NCBI GenBank assembly: GCA_900541965.1
Contig: UQLN01000033.1
Span: 1 to 53,552 of the forward strand
From: an uncultured Parabacteroides sp.
GTDB lineage: Bacteria; Bacteroidota; Bacteroidia; Bacteroidales; Tannerellaceae
Reading direction: 5' to 3'
DNA: 53,552 nt
The notes under the pieces: model-generated
Seen by the model: the letters and a program-made list of their open reading frames with translations, nothing else
Database searches by the model: none
Told to the model about the DNA's origin: nothing
Shown: positions 27,636 to 36,342 of the stretch, piece after piece
Layout of the letters: every line of letters starts with the position of its first letter
Position numbering within the stretch: the stretch's first letter is position 1
Made by a program: the position numbers and the translations under genes

Positions 27636-29375
27636 ATGGGTAAGAATATAGCAGACCAACTGGTCGAGACGCTTGAGAAAGCAGGGATTAAACGCATTTA
27701 TGCCGTTACGGGCGACAGTCTGAATGAAGTAAACGAGGCCGTTCGTAAAAACGGTAAAATCCAATGGGTGCATGTACGCCATGAAGAAACCGGAGCTTAT
27801 GCCGCTGCGGCAGAAGCACAACTAACCGGCTTACCTGCATGTTGTGCAGGCAGTAGCGGTCCCGGGCATGTACACCTGATTAACGGGCTATATGATGCCC
27901 AACGTTCCGGTGCTCCCGTATTAGCTATCGCATCCACATTGCCGACACATGAGTTCGGTACCGAATATTTCCAGGAAACCAATACAATCAAGTTGTTTGA
28001 TGATTGCAGCCATTATAACCAGATAGCAACTACCCCGGAACAGTTCCCGCGTATGTTGCAGGCTGCCATCCAGTCTGCCGTATCATCACGTGGAGTCGGA
28101 GTAATCGGCTTACCCGGCGACTTGACTTCCCAAAAGGCAGTGGAAGGGGCCTCTTCCGAACTTCCTTTCCCTACCAAACAACGGGTAGCGCCTTCCCGGA
28201 AAGAAATAGAAGAACTTGCCGATTTATTGAATAAGACGGAAAAAATAACCTTGTTCTGCGGTATCGGTGCAAAAGACGCACATAATGAGTTAGTGGAATT
28301 ATCTAAATTATTGAATGCTCCGGTGGCTTATTCTTTCAAAAGCAAGATGGAAATCCAATATGATAATCCGAACGAAGTAGGTATGACCGGTCTGCTGGGG
28401 ATGCCGTCCGGCTATTACAGTATGCATGAAGCGGAAGTTCTTTTGTTGCTGGGTACGGACTTCCCATATGAGGCTTTTATGCCACAGCACAATACCATTG
28501 TGCAGGTTGATATAAATCCGAATCGCCTGGGACGTCGTGCACGTGTAAAGATGGGACTTTGCGGCGATGTAAAAGATACGCTGGCCGAACTACTTCCGCT
28601 TATACAAAAGAAAGAACAGAATCTTTTCCTGAAAGACCAACTGGCGCATTACGAAAAGGTAAAAGAGAATCTGAGAACCTCGGCCGAAGTAAAAGGCAAG
28701 GAAAACAAGATTTCTCCCGAATATGTGATTTCCGTTATAGACCGTTTGGCCAAGCGGGATGCGATATTTACGGTAGACACGGGTATGACCTGTGTATGGG
28801 GTGCCCGTTATTTGCAGGCGACAGGACAGCGCAAGATGCTCGGTTCTTTCAATCATGGCTCTATGGCAAATGCTATGCCCCAGGCAATCGGTGCGGCATT
28901 GGCCTATCCAGACCGTCAGGTGGTGGCTCTCTGCGGAGACGGAGGCTTGTCGATGATGCTGGGCGATTTGGCTACGATTGTACAGTATAAGCTGCCTGTA
29001 AAACTGATTGTCTTCAACAACCGTTCCTTAGGAATGGTAAAACTGGAGATGGAAGTAGCCGGACTCCCTGACTGGCAGACGGATATGTATAATCCGGACT
29101 TCTCCCGCATTGCCCTTTCAATGGGGATGGAGGGATATAATGTTTGCAACCCGGATGATTTGTATCCTACCCTCGAAAAGATTTTTGCGTCAAGCGGTCC
29201 GGCTCTTGTTAATATCATGACAGACCCGAATGCTCTTGCCATGCCTCCAAAAATCGAATTTACGCAAATGTTCGGCTTTGCCCAGACCATGTATAAGCTG
29301 TTGATGGAAGGCCGGACCAAAGAAATTATGGATACGATCGATACGAACTTAAAACACTGGAAAGAAGTATTCTGA
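27636..29375 (+). CDS. poxB: ThDP-dependent pyruvate oxidase/dehydrogenase (PoxB-like)
   Basis: 579 aa with the three domains of ThDP enzymes. The activating Glu lies in VRHEETGAYAAAAEA near residue 50; the ThDP-Mg motif GDGGLSMMLGDLATI...FNN is near 436-466. Overall it resembles E. coli PoxB, including a C-terminal tail, and not acetolactate synthase. PoxB decarboxylates pyruvate to acetate and CO2 and passes electrons to a membrane quinone. The quinone use here is inferred from similarity. No small ALS subunit is nearby. Confidence 0.88.
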   Translation: MGKNIADQLVETLEKAGIKRIYAVTGDSLNEVNEAVRKNGKIQWVHVRHEETGAYAAAAEAQLTGLPACCAGSSGPGHVHLINGLYDAQRSGAPVLAIASTLPTHEFGTEYFQETNTIKLFDDCSHYNQIATTPEQFPRMLQAAIQSAVSSRGVGVIGLPGDLTSQKAVEGASSELPFPTKQRVAPSRKEIEELADLLNKTEKITLFCGIGAKDAHNELVELSKLLNAPVAYSFKSKMEIQYDNPNEVGMTGLLGMPSGYYSMHEAEVLLLLGTDFPYEAFMPQHNTIVQVDINPNRLGRRARVKMGLCGDVKDTLAELLPLIQKKEQNLFLKDQLAHYEKVKENLRTSAEVKGKENKISPEYVISVIDRLAKRDAIFTVDTGMTCVWGARYLQATGQRKMLGSFNHGSMANAMPQAIGAALAYPDRQVVALCGDGGLSMMLGDLATIVQYKLPVKLIVFNNRSLGMVKLEMEVAGLPDWQTDMYNPDFSRIALSMGMEGYNVCNPDDLYPTLEKIFASSGPALVNIMTDPNALAMPPKIEFTQMFGFAQTMYKLLMEGRTKEIMDTIDTNLKHWKEVF

Positions 29376-29459
29376 TATCAAAAAGCGTTGGAAACTGCAT
29401 TTTTTATTTACTTTTGTCTGACTAATTTAATACTAATAATCAATCAAAAGTAAGAAAAG

Positions 29460-30269
29460 ATGAAGACACTGAGGTTTTGCTTGCTGGCCATGTTCACGAT
29501 TGCCGCTTTCTCTTTGCAGGCGGCAGTTGTGGATACACTGCAAGTTTACAGTAATTCGATGAAGAAAAATGTACAGGTGGTGGTTATCTCGCCGGAAAAA
29601 TCCCAACCCCCTAAACCCGTTGTTTACCTGTTGCATGGTTTTGGAGGTGATGCGAAATCGTGGATTACCATGAAGCCTGAATTGAAAGAAATTGCCGACC
29701 GCGATAATATCATAATGGTTTGCCCGGATGGTCAGAAAAGCTGGTACTGGGATAGCCCGGAAGACCCTTCCGTACGGTATGAGACTTTTGTATCCAACGA
29801 GCTTATCAAGTATATAGATGCTAAATATCCGACAATAAAGGACCGTAAAGGACGTGCCATAACCGGTTTAAGCATGGGTGGCCATGGAGCAATGTGGCTT
29901 TCATTCCGTCATAAGGATGTGTTTGGAGCAGCCGGCAGTACAAGCGGTGGCGTAGATATCCGTCCTTTCCCTAACAACTGGGAAATGAGCAAACAACTGG
30001 GAGAGGAAAGTAACAATCAGGAAGTATGGGACGACCATACGGTTATCAACCAGATAGACCGCCTTAAGAATGGCGATCTGGCTTTGATTATCGACTGTGG
30101 ATACAGTGATTTCTTCTTTGAAGTAAATAATGATTTTCATAAGAAACTTCTGAAGTACAATATCGACCATGACTTCCTGGTTCGTCCCGGAGCCCATAAT
30201 GGTGAGTATTGGAGAAACTCTATCGATTACCAGCTTCTTTTCTTCAAGAAGTTTTTCAACCGTAAATAA
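29460..30269 (+). CDS. Exported esterase of the esterase D/feruloyl-esterase-like family
   Basis: 269 aa with signal peptide (CLLAMFTIAAFSLQA). Alpha/beta hydrolase motifs: VVYLLHGFGGDAKSW and the nucleophile elbow GLSMGGHGAMW (Ser), with SGGVDIRPFPNNW; the C-terminal catalytic His is likely in PGAHNGEYW. It should hydrolyse small or sugar-linked esters in the periplasm. It is followed by strong hairpins at 30298-30332. Confidence 0.88.
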   Translation: MKTLRFCLLAMFTIAAFSLQAAVVDTLQVYSNSMKKNVQVVVISPEKSQPPKPVVYLLHGFGGDAKSWITMKPELKEIADRDNIIMVCPDGQKSWYWDSPEDPSVRYETFVSNELIKYIDAKYPTIKDRKGRAITGLSMGGHGAMWLSFRHKDVFGAAGSTSGGVDIRPFPNNWEMSKQLGEESNNQEVWDDHTVINQIDRLKNGDLALIIDCGYSDFFFEVNNDFHKKLLKYNIDHDFLVRPGAHNGEYWRNSIDYQLLFFKKFFNRK

Positions 30270-30297
30270 GAATAGGAGTAGCCTCCTTTTGCGTGTT

Positions 30298-30332
30298 ACT
30301 GGCGCCACCACTGTAGAAGAGGTGGCGCCAGT
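30298..30332. terminator. GC-rich hairpin after the esterase gene
   Basis: Arms ACTGGCGCCACC (30298-30309) and GGTGGCGCCAGT (30321-30332) form a perfect 12-bp stem with an 11-nt loop. There is no T-run, so it may be an atypical terminator or the first member of the adjoining hairpin array. Confidence 0.6.
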
Positions 30333-30356
30333 GGTGTGGAATGGGGGGCGCCTGAG

Positions 30357-30444
30357 TTAGGGAAGCCTCTTCCCTAATGGCTGGGAAGAGCTATCCCTAG
30401 TGGTGGGGAAACCGTTTCCCCCGGGGTAGGGGAGCCATGTCCCC
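30357..30444. repeat. Array of four 23-bp hairpin units (GGGAA/TTCCC word)
   Basis: Four small hairpins follow each other: TTAGGGAA/TTCCCTAA (30357-30377), GGGA/TCCC (30383-30397), GGGGAAA/TTTCCCC (30405-30421) and GGGGA/TCCCC (30429-30444). Their centres are about 23 bp apart, and loops are 3-7 nt. The array fills the gap between the convergent esterase and formate-THF ligase genes. Confidence 0.75.
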
Positions 30445-30450
30445 AGTAGC

Positions 30451-32118
30451 TTAGCTCAATCCTTCTATCTGCCCGTTTACAATATCGATTCGTTTTGCCT
30501 GCGGATCTTTAGGCAGTCCCGGCATACGCATGATTTCTCCCATGATGACGACTAACATCTCAGCCCCGTTATTAATGATAATATCGCTCACCTTCAATTC
30601 AAAACCTTCCAGTACGTTGTATTCTTTCGGGTCTGAAGAAAAAGAGTATTGGGTTTTAGCAATACATACGGGATAATGGCCGATACCCAGGCTCTCTATC
30701 TGTTTAAGTTTTTTCTCTGCTAAATCCGTATAGATAATACTGGATGCGCCATATATTTTTTTCGATACCTTCATAATTTTGGTTTGTACCGGATCGTCAT
30801 CTTTATAAATGTATTTTAAAGGGGCGGAAGGGGAGTTTTCTATAATATCCACCACTTGTTTTGCCAAATCCATGCCGCCTTTGCCACCTTCGGCAAAAAC
30901 ATTATTCAAGGAGAAGCCAACGCCTATTTCTTTGCAATGTGTTTCAACAAGGGCGATTTCTTCATCCGTATCAAAAGCAAAACGGTTGAAGGTAACGATG
31001 ATATGTTGCCCGAAACGCTTCAGGTTCTCCACATGCTTGTCCAGATTGGCAAAACCATGCCGTATTCCTTCCAAGTTCGGTTCTTTGATTTCTTTCTCGG
31101 GAACGCCACCGTGCATTTTCAAACTTTGGGAGGTCACGACAAGGACGGTTAATTTAGGGATAAGCCCTGCTTTCCTGCATTTGATGTCGAAAAACTTTTC
31201 CGCTCCGAGGTCTGCACCGAAACCGGCTTCCGTAATCGCATAATCCCCGTAGGTAAGAGCCATCTTGGTGGCTAAAACAGAATTACAGCCATGGGCTATG
31301 TTTGCAAACGGCCCTCCATGTACAAAAGCCGGTGTGTTTTCCGTTGTCTGTACCAGGTTGGGCAACAGAGCGTCTTTCAGTAAAACCGTGATGGCTCCGG
31401 CTATACCCAAATCATTTACGGTAAACGGCTTATTATCGTAGGTATATCCCAAAAGGATGTCGCCTACACGTCTTTTCAGGTCTTCAATGTCAGTTGCCAG
31501 GCAAAGGATAGCCATAATCTCGGAAGCCGGAGTAATGTCGAAGCCTGTTTCGGTGGTGACGCCATTGGCCGGGCCTCCTAATCCGGATACGATATTACGC
31601 AGGCTACGGTCGTTTACGTCCAATACCCGTTTCCATTTGATTTCTTTCAGCCCCTCACAAGTGTGCCGGGTCTGATATATATAATTGGCAAGCAGTGCCG
31701 TAATCATATTATGTGCCGAGGTTACCGCATGGAAATCGCCGGTAAAGTGCAAGTTGATATTCTCCATCGGCAATACCTGCGAATAACCACCTCCGGCTGC
31801 TCCTCCTTTCATACCGAAACAAGGTCCCAGGGAAGGTTCACGAAGTGCAACAATCGCCTTTTTCCCGATACGGTTCAGCCCGAGAGCCAGTCCGATGGAT
31901 ACCGTTGTCTTTCCTATGCCGGCTTTGGTAGGAGTGATGGCGGTAACCAGAATAAGGTTATGTTGTTTTATTTTCTTTTCGTCTATCAGATGAACCGGAA
32001 TCTTAGCCATGTACTTGCCATAACTCTGTACCTCTTCTCCCGGTATGCCCATTTCTTTTGCTACTTCAGCAATTTCCCGAAGGGATGTTTCTCTTGCAAT
32101 TTCTATGTCCGATTTCAT
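30451..32118 (-). CDS. fhs: Formate-tetrahydrofolate ligase
   Basis: 555 aa, the usual length. P-loop-like TPTKAGIGKTTVSIGLALG lies near residues 61-79, with LREPSLGPCFGMKGGAAGG and LDVNDRSLRNIV, all characteristic of Fhs. It makes 10-formyl-THF from formate, ATP and THF in one-carbon metabolism. Single gene, with an array of hairpins beyond its stop. Confidence 0.97.
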   Translation of the reverse strand: MKSDIEIARETSLREIAEVAKEMGIPGEEVQSYGKYMAKIPVHLIDEKKIKQHNLILVTAITPTKAGIGKTTVSIGLALGLNRIGKKAIVALREPSLGPCFGMKGGAAGGGYSQVLPMENINLHFTGDFHAVTSAHNMITALLANYIYQTRHTCEGLKEIKWKRVLDVNDRSLRNIVSGLGGPANGVTTETGFDITPASEIMAILCLATDIEDLKRRVGDILLGYTYDNKPFTVNDLGIAGAITVLLKDALLPNLVQTTENTPAFVHGGPFANIAHGCNSVLATKMALTYGDYAITEAGFGADLGAEKFFDIKCRKAGLIPKLTVLVVTSQSLKMHGGVPEKEIKEPNLEGIRHGFANLDKHVENLKRFGQHIIVTFNRFAFDTDEEIALVETHCKEIGVGFSLNNVFAEGGKGGMDLAKQVVDIIENSPSAPLKYIYKDDDPVQTKIMKVSKKIYGASSIIYTDLAEKKLKQIESLGIGHYPVCIAKTQYSFSSDPKEYNVLEGFELKVSDIIINNGAEMLVVIMGEIMRMPGLPKDPQAKRIDIVNGQIEGLS

Positions 32119-32510
32119 GTTTTATATGTTTTGAGGAATGAATATAAACTATGTGATTTTTATATAATAACAGAATGTCAAAGTTGAATGTTTTTATACA
32201 GGATATGTCTTTTAACAGTTGCAGGTGTATTGGTGGATGGATTGGTAAGTGTCTTTTGGATGGATGTTAGTGATGTTTATATGACTTTTTGTATGTTTTT
32301 TGCAAACTGTAGTTGACAAAATATACATATTTGGCGGTTTATTGTATTAAAGAGTTTTAAAATTAACCATATAATGTGCTCTGTTTGATAATTTGATTAA
32401 TTTTGTGTCGCGATGATGATAAAAAGAAAGTGAACGGTTGGATAAAAGTAATAAAAAGAAACTTGTGAGGGCCAGGGACTCTCAATTGTACTTATTAAAA
32501 GATATGGATT
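32119..32510. other. Gene-free spacer, A+T-rich
   Basis: No coding region is visible. A possible plus-strand -7 box TAATTTTG is at 32398-32405, which would give the next gene a leader of about 100 nt; a matching -33 element is not clear. Confidence 0.45.
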
Positions 32511-33017
32511 ATGGCAACAGTAAGATTTAGTTTGACAGGAATTGCAGCAAAAGTTTTCGAAACAGAAACATGGTTAAGAATCGCATCGGAATGCTTCGGC
32601 TCCCGTAAAGTATCCAAATCTATCTCGGATAAAAAGGAAACAAAGTGGGAGGTTTCATTGAAGAAACAGCAGGAAGAAGCCCATTCGCTATGTCATCATG
32701 CAATTCACAAACTAATTCCTATGGCAGGCGCTTATCAGCAGAATATGCTGGATACCGTATCGCAGGCAAGTACCGTCTATATGCCGGAGGAGGCAGAAGC
32801 AATCTATTGGGAAGGCAGCAAAATGATGGAAGAGATGAACGGACATATTTCAGGAATCCTTTATAATGCCCGTAAGATGCGTGAAGCCAGCCGTGCAACC
32901 AATAAAATGGAAGATATGCATATGAAGGCTGTTATGTATCATAACTCGGTAATGCCTTATCTGGATACCCTTCGTTTCCATATCGACCGTTTAAAAGAGA
33001 TTATGTGTATCGCATAA
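32511..33017 (+). CDS. Small protein matching the C-terminal domain of type III glutamine synthetase
   Basis: 168 aa. From about residue 45 (KETKWEVSLKKQQEEAHSL) to the end (HNSVMPYLDTLRFHIDRLKE) the sequence follows the helical C-terminal region of GlnN (GS-III), which in full enzymes reads like EVKWE..KK.QIEA and later YHD.VLPY.E.IR.HIDKLE. The catalytic core (about 550 residues) is absent. The frame is intact, starts with a GlnN-like basic N-terminus (MATVRFSLTG), has its own spacer and terminator, and so may be a functional stand-alone domain and not debris. A role as a modulator of GlnN assembly is a guess. GlnN itself is not in the window. Confidence 0.7.
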   Translation: MATVRFSLTGIAAKVFETETWLRIASECFGSRKVSKSISDKKETKWEVSLKKQQEEAHSLCHHAIHKLIPMAGAYQQNMLDTVSQASTVYMPEEAEAIYWEGSKMMEEMNGHISGILYNARKMREASRATNKMEDMHMKAVMYHNSVMPYLDTLRFHIDRLKEIMCIA

Positions 33018-33056
33018 GATAAGTCAACGTTTTGTTTTTAGGTAACTTTTGAGTTG

Positions 33057-33104
33057 AATCCCTGCTATTGAAAGAGGTGCCCTTGTCCTCGGATAGCAGG
33101 GATT
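33057..33104. terminator. Bidirectional terminator
   Basis: Arms AATCCCTGCTAT (33057-33068) and ATAGCAGGGATT (33093-33104) form a perfect 12-bp stem between the GS-III-like gene and the convergent methyltransferase gene, whose stop overlaps its last base. Confidence 0.75.
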
Positions 33105-33802
33105 TATTGTATAATCATCAACGAGAAATAGGGGAATGTCTTTCCGGAAATCACCTTTGGGTCGGATGTGTAATATTCCTTATCTGTCCCTACATTCTCA
33201 AAATAGTGGTAGGCTTTGTCCGGAAACAGTCGGATACATGCATGCACTGCTTCTGTACATTGGGATAATTTCATGATGACGATTACATACCCGGCTTGGA
33301 TTTTCTCCGATAGCTCGTCTACTGTCGGTGTTCCGGGTATCACAACAATCTGTTCTTCCTGTTTTACGATATGCAGTCCGGCAAGTGCTCCGGCTGCAAT
33401 GAATGCGGGAATACCGGCTATCCGTCGGACTTCTATACGGGCAGCAATCAGTTTGTCATAAATATATTGGATGGAAGAATAAAAACCGGCATCACCTTCT
33501 GCTACAATAACAATCCGTTTGCCTGCATGATATTGTCCGGATGCTTCTTCAAATAATGTATCATAAGTTTTCCATGCGGCTGTCCGGTCTTTGCTCATCG
33601 GTAACATGAATGGAGAGATGGCAGACACATCGATTCCTAAAGCCTGTACAATATCCGCTGCGCGGGATAAAGTCTGTCCGTTTTTGCTTTTGGTAGCCGG
33701 ACAATAGATAATATCAGCCTGTTGAAGCGCCTTCAACCCTTTTACTGTAATAAGTTCAGGTTCCCCCGGACCAAGCGATACAAAGTTTATCGGATCATTC
33801 AT
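33104..33802 (-). CDS. cobI/cbiL: Precorrin-2 C20-methyltransferase
   Basis: 232 aa from ATG 33802, chosen because MNDPINFVSLGPGEPELITVKG is the family N-terminus; an upstream in-frame ATG at 33850 would add 16 unrelated residues. Tetrapyrrole methylase motifs: GPGEPELIT, VIVAEGDAGFYSS, AGIPAFIAAGA and IVVIPGTPTVDE. It methylates precorrin-2 (or the cobalt form) at C20 with SAM. It stands divergent from the riboswitch-controlled importer and the riboswitch does not precede it, so its regulation may differ. Confidence 0.9.
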   Translation of the reverse strand: MNDPINFVSLGPGEPELITVKGLKALQQADIIYCPATKSKNGQTLSRAADIVQALGIDVSAISPFMLPMSKDRTAAWKTYDTLFEEASGQYHAGKRIVIVAEGDAGFYSSIQYIYDKLIAARIEVRRIAGIPAFIAAGALAGLHIVKQEEQIVVIPGTPTVDELSEKIQAGYVIVIMKLSQCTEAVHACIRLFPDKAYHYFENVGTDKEYYTSDPKVISGKTFPYFSLMIIQ

Positions 33803-33890
33803 ATTTTCTTTTTGGGGTACAAAACTGCCTAAAATCACCAGACAATCCAAATAATCAGCCCTTGAATTCCAATCTTCTTTATTTTCTTAT

Positions 33891-34075
33891 TACTTTTGCC
33901 GGCAGAATCGGTTCCACTCTCCCGTTCGGGAGGCGGATTAAAAGGGAACCGGGTGTAAATCCCGGACAGTCCACGCTGCTGTGAAGCTTTATAAACATGC
34001 TGATAACACCTTTTGCCACTGGTTATGATATACCGGGAAGGCTTTCAGCATGGAAGCAAGTCAGAAGACCTGCCA
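33891..34075 (+). promoter_or_regulatory. Cobalamin riboswitch with promoter
   Basis: Conserved segments are in the right order: GGGAACCGGGTGTAAATCCC near 33944, GGACAGTCCACGCTGCTGTG after it, the B12-box-like GCCACTGG at 34015-34022, GGGAAGG at 34035 and AGCAAGTCAGAAGACCTGCC ending at 34074. A -7 box TACTTTTG at 33891-33898 lies just upstream. It should repress the importer when B12 is plentiful. Confidence 0.95.
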
Positions 34076-34136
34076 TTTGTATTTAAAACTACGTCCTCGT
34101 GGGGTTGGACGATTGTATCGAAAAATAAAAACAGAT

Positions 34137-35294
34137 ATGAATAAGTATTTAGTGGCTGGTGCCCTTGCCCTGATATTATTAGGGGGAGGATGCGGCTCGA
34201 AAGGAAATCACGCAGACAAAGGGAATATTCCGGTGGAGGAAGCTGTTGCTACCCCCATGCATATTGTTCCCCAGTATGCCAAAGGATTTAATCTTCAGTA
34301 TAAAAAGGATTTTATATTGGTGGATATACAAGACCCGCAGCATGAAGAAAGCAATATCTTCCGTTATGCATTAGTGAAACGGGGTACAAAGCCAACCGGT
34401 ATCCCATCCGAATACATGCAGATTGAATATCCTATCCGGAGCGTTATTTGCATGACATCCCTGCAACTGTCCAACTTTATCAAACTGGATGCCCTCGATA
34501 AAGTGGTAGGCGTGACCAGTACCCGTCACCTGTTTAATAAAGAAATGAATAAGCGTCTGAAAGAAGGACAGACCGCTAAAATCGGTATAGAAGGCAATTT
34601 CGATAACGAAATCATTATGAGCATGAACCCGGACCTTATTCTGGTTTCACCTTTTAAACGTGGTGGATATGAAACCCTGAAAGATGTGGGAATCCCTTTG
34701 ATTCCTCATTTGGGCTATAAGGAAATGACTCCGCTCGGACAAGCCGAATGGCTTAAGTTCATCGGGTTGTTGCTGGGAGAAGAACAGGAAGCCTGCGATA
34801 AATTTACTGCAATCGAAAAACGGTATAATGAATTGAAAGCATTAACGGCTGAGGGCCACGTAAAGAAACGCCCGGTTGTCCTGAGCGGTGAAATGCGGGG
34901 AGGTAACTGGTATGCAGTGGGAGGGGAAAGTTTCCTTGCCCAACTGTTTAAGGATGCCGGGGCCGATTATTTTCTGAAAGACGATGAACGTTCGGGCGGT
35001 GTTACGCTGGATTTTGAAACGGTCTATAGCCAAGGAGATGACGCTTCTTATTGGCGTATTGTGAATAGTTTCCCCGGCACTTTCAGTTATGACGCATTGA
35101 AAGAACAAGACCCCCGGTATGCCGATTTCCGTGCATTCAAGGAAAAAGGAATTATCTACTGCAATATGAAAGATACCCCTTTCTACGAGAATATGCCGAC
35201 AGAGCCGGAAGTAGTCCTTGCCGACCTGCTCCATATATTCCATCCGGATTTATTGCCGGAGCATACACCGGTCTATTATGCATTATTAAAATGA
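34137..35294 (+). CDS. btuF: BtuF-like cobalamin-binding lipoprotein
   Basis: 385 aa from ATG 34137; an upstream frame from 34050 lies in the riboswitch and is rejected. The signal MNKYLVAGALALILLGGGCGSK ends in a lipobox Cys. The body is a helical-backbone substrate-binding protein (VICMTSLQLSNFIKLDALDK, SMNPDLILVSPFKRGG, LGEEQEACDKF). It would hand corrinoid from the outer-membrane receptor to the BtuCD transporter. Overlaps the permease gene by 4 bp (ATGA). Confidence 0.9.
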   Translation: MNKYLVAGALALILLGGGCGSKGNHADKGNIPVEEAVATPMHIVPQYAKGFNLQYKKDFILVDIQDPQHEESNIFRYALVKRGTKPTGIPSEYMQIEYPIRSVICMTSLQLSNFIKLDALDKVVGVTSTRHLFNKEMNKRLKEGQTAKIGIEGNFDNEIIMSMNPDLILVSPFKRGGYETLKDVGIPLIPHLGYKEMTPLGQAEWLKFIGLLLGEEQEACDKFTAIEKRYNELKALTAEGHVKKRPVVLSGEMRGGNWYAVGGESFLAQLFKDAGADYFLKDDERSGGVTLDFETVYSQGDDASYWRIVNSFPGTFSYDALKEQDPRYADFRAFKEKGIIYCNMKDTPFYENMPTEPEVVLADLLHIFHPDLLPEHTPVYYALLK

Positions 35295-36340
35295 GCGGGC
35301 AGATGAGACAATCCACTTCATTTTCGATGCTTCTGATCGTAGCAGCCATTTTGGTTTTGCTGTTCCTGAATCTGATATTAGGTTCCGTTTCCATCCCTTT
35401 GAAGTCCGTGTGGAATATCCTTTGCGGGAATGGAGGTGAACCTGTTACTTGGCAAAATATAATCTGGAAGTCCCGTTTGCCCCAGGCGCTTACCGCATTG
35501 GTAGCCGGAGCCGGATTATCCGTCAGCGGGCTTCAGATGCAAACCGTGTTCCGTAATCCGCTTGCCGGACCTTCCGTATTAGGTATCAGTTCGGGGGCAA
35601 GTATGGGAGTGGCATTTGTCGTTTTGTTGAGTGGCAGCATAGGGGGCGTTGCGTTGAGCCGTCTCGGGTTTATGGGGGAAATAGCCCTGTCTGTTGCGGC
35701 TGTCATAGGTTCCCTGTCGGTAATGGCACTGATTGTATATGTCTCCCAGAAAGTAAAGGGAAATGTTACTTTGCTGATTATCGGTGTGATGATCGGTTAT
35801 GTGGCAAATGCCGTAATCGGTGTCCTTAAATTCTTTAGTGTGGAAGAAGACATCCGGGCATATGTAATCTGGGGATTGGGAAGTTTTTCCCGTGTGTCCG
35901 GCAATCAGATGATGTTGTTCGTTGGCATAATGGCGGTATTGCTTCCTCTTTCTTTCCTGCTGGTTAAGACCTTGAACTTGATGCTGCTGGGTGACGGGTA
36001 TGCCCGTAACCTCGGCTTGAATGTAAAACGATCGCGTCTGCTGGTAATTACCTCGGCAGGTGTGCTGACAGCAATCGTTACGGCATATTGCGGCCCGATT
36101 ATCTTCCTCGGGCTGGCTGTTCCCCATTTGTCGAGAGCTATCTTCCAAACCTCAGACCATCGTATCCTGATGCCCTCATCTTTATTGGTTGGCGGTGCAT
36201 TGGCATTGGTTTGTAACTTGATTGCACGAATGCCCGGTTTTGAAGGGGCTCTACCTGTCAACTCTGTTACGGCACTGGTCGGTGCTCCGGTAGTTGCATC
36301 CGTCTTGTTCCGTAAGCGTAAAAACGAATTAAACGAATAA
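35291..36340 (+). CDS. btuC: FecCD/BtuC-type ABC permease
   Basis: 349 aa, about ten membrane segments. FecCD motifs: RLPQALTALVAGAGLSVSG, QTVFRNPLAGPSVLGISSGA, and ARNLGLNVKRSR followed by GPIIFLGLAVPHLSR. It forms the inner-membrane channel for the substrate delivered by the preceding lipoprotein. B12 specificity is inferred from the riboswitch. Confidence 0.93.
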   Translation: MSGQMRQSTSFSMLLIVAAILVLLFLNLILGSVSIPLKSVWNILCGNGGEPVTWQNIIWKSRLPQALTALVAGAGLSVSGLQMQTVFRNPLAGPSVLGISSGASMGVAFVVLLSGSIGGVALSRLGFMGEIALSVAAVIGSLSVMALIVYVSQKVKGNVTLLIIGVMIGYVANAVIGVLKFFSVEEDIRAYVIWGLGSFSRVSGNQMMLFVGIMAVLLPLSFLLVKTLNLMLLGDGYARNLGLNVKRSRLLVITSAGVLTAIVTAYCGPIIFLGLAVPHLSRAIFQTSDHRILMPSSLLVGGALALVCNLIARMPGFEGALPVNSVTALVGAPVVASVLFRKRKNELNE

Positions 36341-36342
36341 GT

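Noticed and set aside
33803..33850. Upstream start for the precorrin-2 methyltransferase
   Set aside because: The SAM-binding GPGEPE motif should be within about 12 residues of the start, which fits ATG 33802.
34050..34136. Upstream start for the BtuF-like gene
   Set aside because: These codons lie in the 3' part of the cobalamin riboswitch and would precede the lipoprotein signal.
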